A stretch of DNA of 64,000 nucleotides. Source: CBDFNC01 sp965249895. GTDB taxonomy: Bacteria; Pseudomonadota; Gammaproteobacteria; Enterobacterales; CBDFNC01. The stretch is taken from contig CBDFNC010000003.1 in NCBI GenBank assembly GCA_965249895.1, positions 620,001 through 684,000 on the forward strand. Reading direction: 5' to 3'. The notes under the pieces were generated by a model that was not told the DNA's origin, searched no databases, and was given only the letters and a program-made list of their open reading frames with translations. Below are positions 63,384-64,000 of the stretch, in pieces; positions within the stretch are counted from its first letter, which is position 1, and the number at the start of each line of letters is the position of its first letter. A program made the position numbers and the translations under genes.

Positions 63384-64000
63384 TTATGGCAGGCTTTTCT
63401 GATCTATCTTGGTTACCTGGGCATTTTTTTCTTTAATCGCGCGGTCCAGATAGCGAAGCAATTTAAGTTTATCCATCATAGTTTTATCCAGATAAGTAAA
63501 TACTTCCTCTAGGTGTTCACGAAACAGGTGTACATCACTACTTGCACTATTTATTACTTGATTCTTGACTATTTTTTGTGGTTCTATCTTTTTTAATTCA
63601 GGCTTGCTTTCTATTTCCTGGCTAAATTCTTTATTAACCATTTCGATGGCGCTTTGTTCGATCATGGGCTCTTCTTCCAGATAGGAGAACAGCATTATTC
63701 TGTCGCAGAACAAATTTACCAGACGAGGCACTCCACGGGTATATTTGTGTATCAAGTTAAAAGCAGGTTCAGAAAATGATGGATTATTATTCTTCCAACC
63801 GACCTGTTTTAATCGGTATAGAATATAATCTTGGCATTCTTGAGGGTTTAAAGGATGCAAATGGCAAGAGGCGATAATCCTCTGTCTGAATTGCTCCATA
63901 TTCGCACCTTTAAGTGTATCTCTTAACTCTTCCTGACCAAGAAGAAAGCTTTGTAACAAAGGGCGGTTTTGTTTCTGAATATTGGAGAGCATTCTCAGCT
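63384..64000 (-). CDS. ExeA/XrtA-associated ATPase, 5' part beyond window
   Basis: The frame is open to the right edge (LRMLSNIQ precedes the first internal Met), so the N-terminal AAA core with Walker motifs lies outside. Visible are LLQSFLLGQEELRDTL, FRQRIIASCHLHPLNPQE and TRGVPRLVNLFCDRIMLFSY, the sensor and lid region of the ExeA/GspA-like ATPases found with type II secretion or XrtA (PEP-CTERM) exopolysaccharide clusters. A charged tail of ~80 residues ends the protein. Which of the two systems applies needs the genes beyond the edge. Confidence 0.8.
   Translation of the reverse strand, partial: LRMLSNIQKQNRPLLQSFLLGQEELRDTLKGANMEQFRQRIIASCHLHPLNPQECQDYILYRLKQVGWKNNNPSFSEPAFNLIHKYTRGVPRLVNLFCDRIMLFSYLEEEPMIEQSAIEMVNKEFSQEIESKPELKKIEPQKIVKNQVINSASSDVHLFREHLEEVFTYLDKTMMDKLKLLRYLDRAIKEKNAQVTKIDQKSLP

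Noticed and set aside
1..64000. tRNA, rRNA or complete insertion sequence
   Set aside because: No cloverleaf with conserved arms, rRNA segment or transposase frame was recognised by eye; a covariance-model scan would be needed for certainty about small RNAs.

Overview
The window looks like the chromosome of a marine gammaproteobacterium of the Alteromonadales type (Alteromonas/Colwellia/Thalassomonas-like; the genus is inference). Several blocks keep the gene order of Escherichia coli: yihD-srkA-dsbA; comM/yifB followed by ilvL-ilvGMEDA and the divergent ilvY/ilvC pair; csdA-csdE with tcdA nearby. GH18 chitin genes, diguanylate cyclases and a large haem-uptake locus fit a free-living or animal-associated marine lifestyle. 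I saw no rRNA, tRNA, CRISPR array, prophage or complete insertion sequence.

Layout. 1-6 kb: ddl (partial), copA-cueR behind a MerR-type promoter, a membrane diguanylate cyclase and yihD. 5.8-10.6 kb: ccoG with four tandem copies of its 3' end, srkA, dsbA, a broken dsbA paralogue without its active-site cysteines, and a DUF523 gene. 10.6-15.2 kb: a secreted GH18 chitinase and, just upstream on the same strand, a membrane protein that joins a chitinase-like domain lacking the catalytic Glu to a degenerate histidine kinase and a LytTR DNA-binding domain. 15.8-21.3 kb: acyl-CoA synthetase, pncA-pncB NAD salvage, a yihG acyltransferase remnant and comM. 21.8-35.5 kb: an oxidoreductase, the ilv leader/attenuator and ilvGMEDA, a K+ channel, ubiK, a decayed NTPase-GAF gene, ilvY and ilvC. 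35.5-41.3 kb: two small secreted proteins, tcdA, udp, csdE, an array of CsdA C-terminal mini-cistrons, and csdA. 41.5-50.4 kb: a duplicated membrane-fusion-protein remnant, recQ, a chemoreceptor, gltS, and a divergent araC-type/MFS pair. 50.4-59.9 kb: the haem locus (hutX, TonB receptor, HmuY lipoprotein, hutBCD, hutZ) with candidate Fur boxes, enclosing a Zur-type pair of alternative ribosomal proteins (rpmE2-rpmJ2) and a lysE/lysR pair. 60-64 kb: an aspartyl-protease/PDZ gene broken by a MITE-like insertion and a frameshift, a second diguanylate cyclase, a Ser/Thr kinase-like gene and a partial ExeA/XrtA-type ATPase.

Two themes stand out. First, the chitin locus appears to hold a one-component membrane regulator whose sensor is a dead chitinase, beside a live chitinase. 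Second, the window is unusually rich in local tandem duplications of gene ends (ccoG, ilvM, csdA, the membrane-fusion remnant, a chemoreceptor). In the ilvM and csdA cases every duplicated unit is an open mini-cistron whose stop overlaps the next start, so translational coupling between the flanking genes is preserved. Several genes are decaying (dsbA paralogue, yihG, NTPase-GAF, membrane-fusion protein, aspartyl protease), and families of small dispersed hairpin repeats occupy the intergenic spaces.
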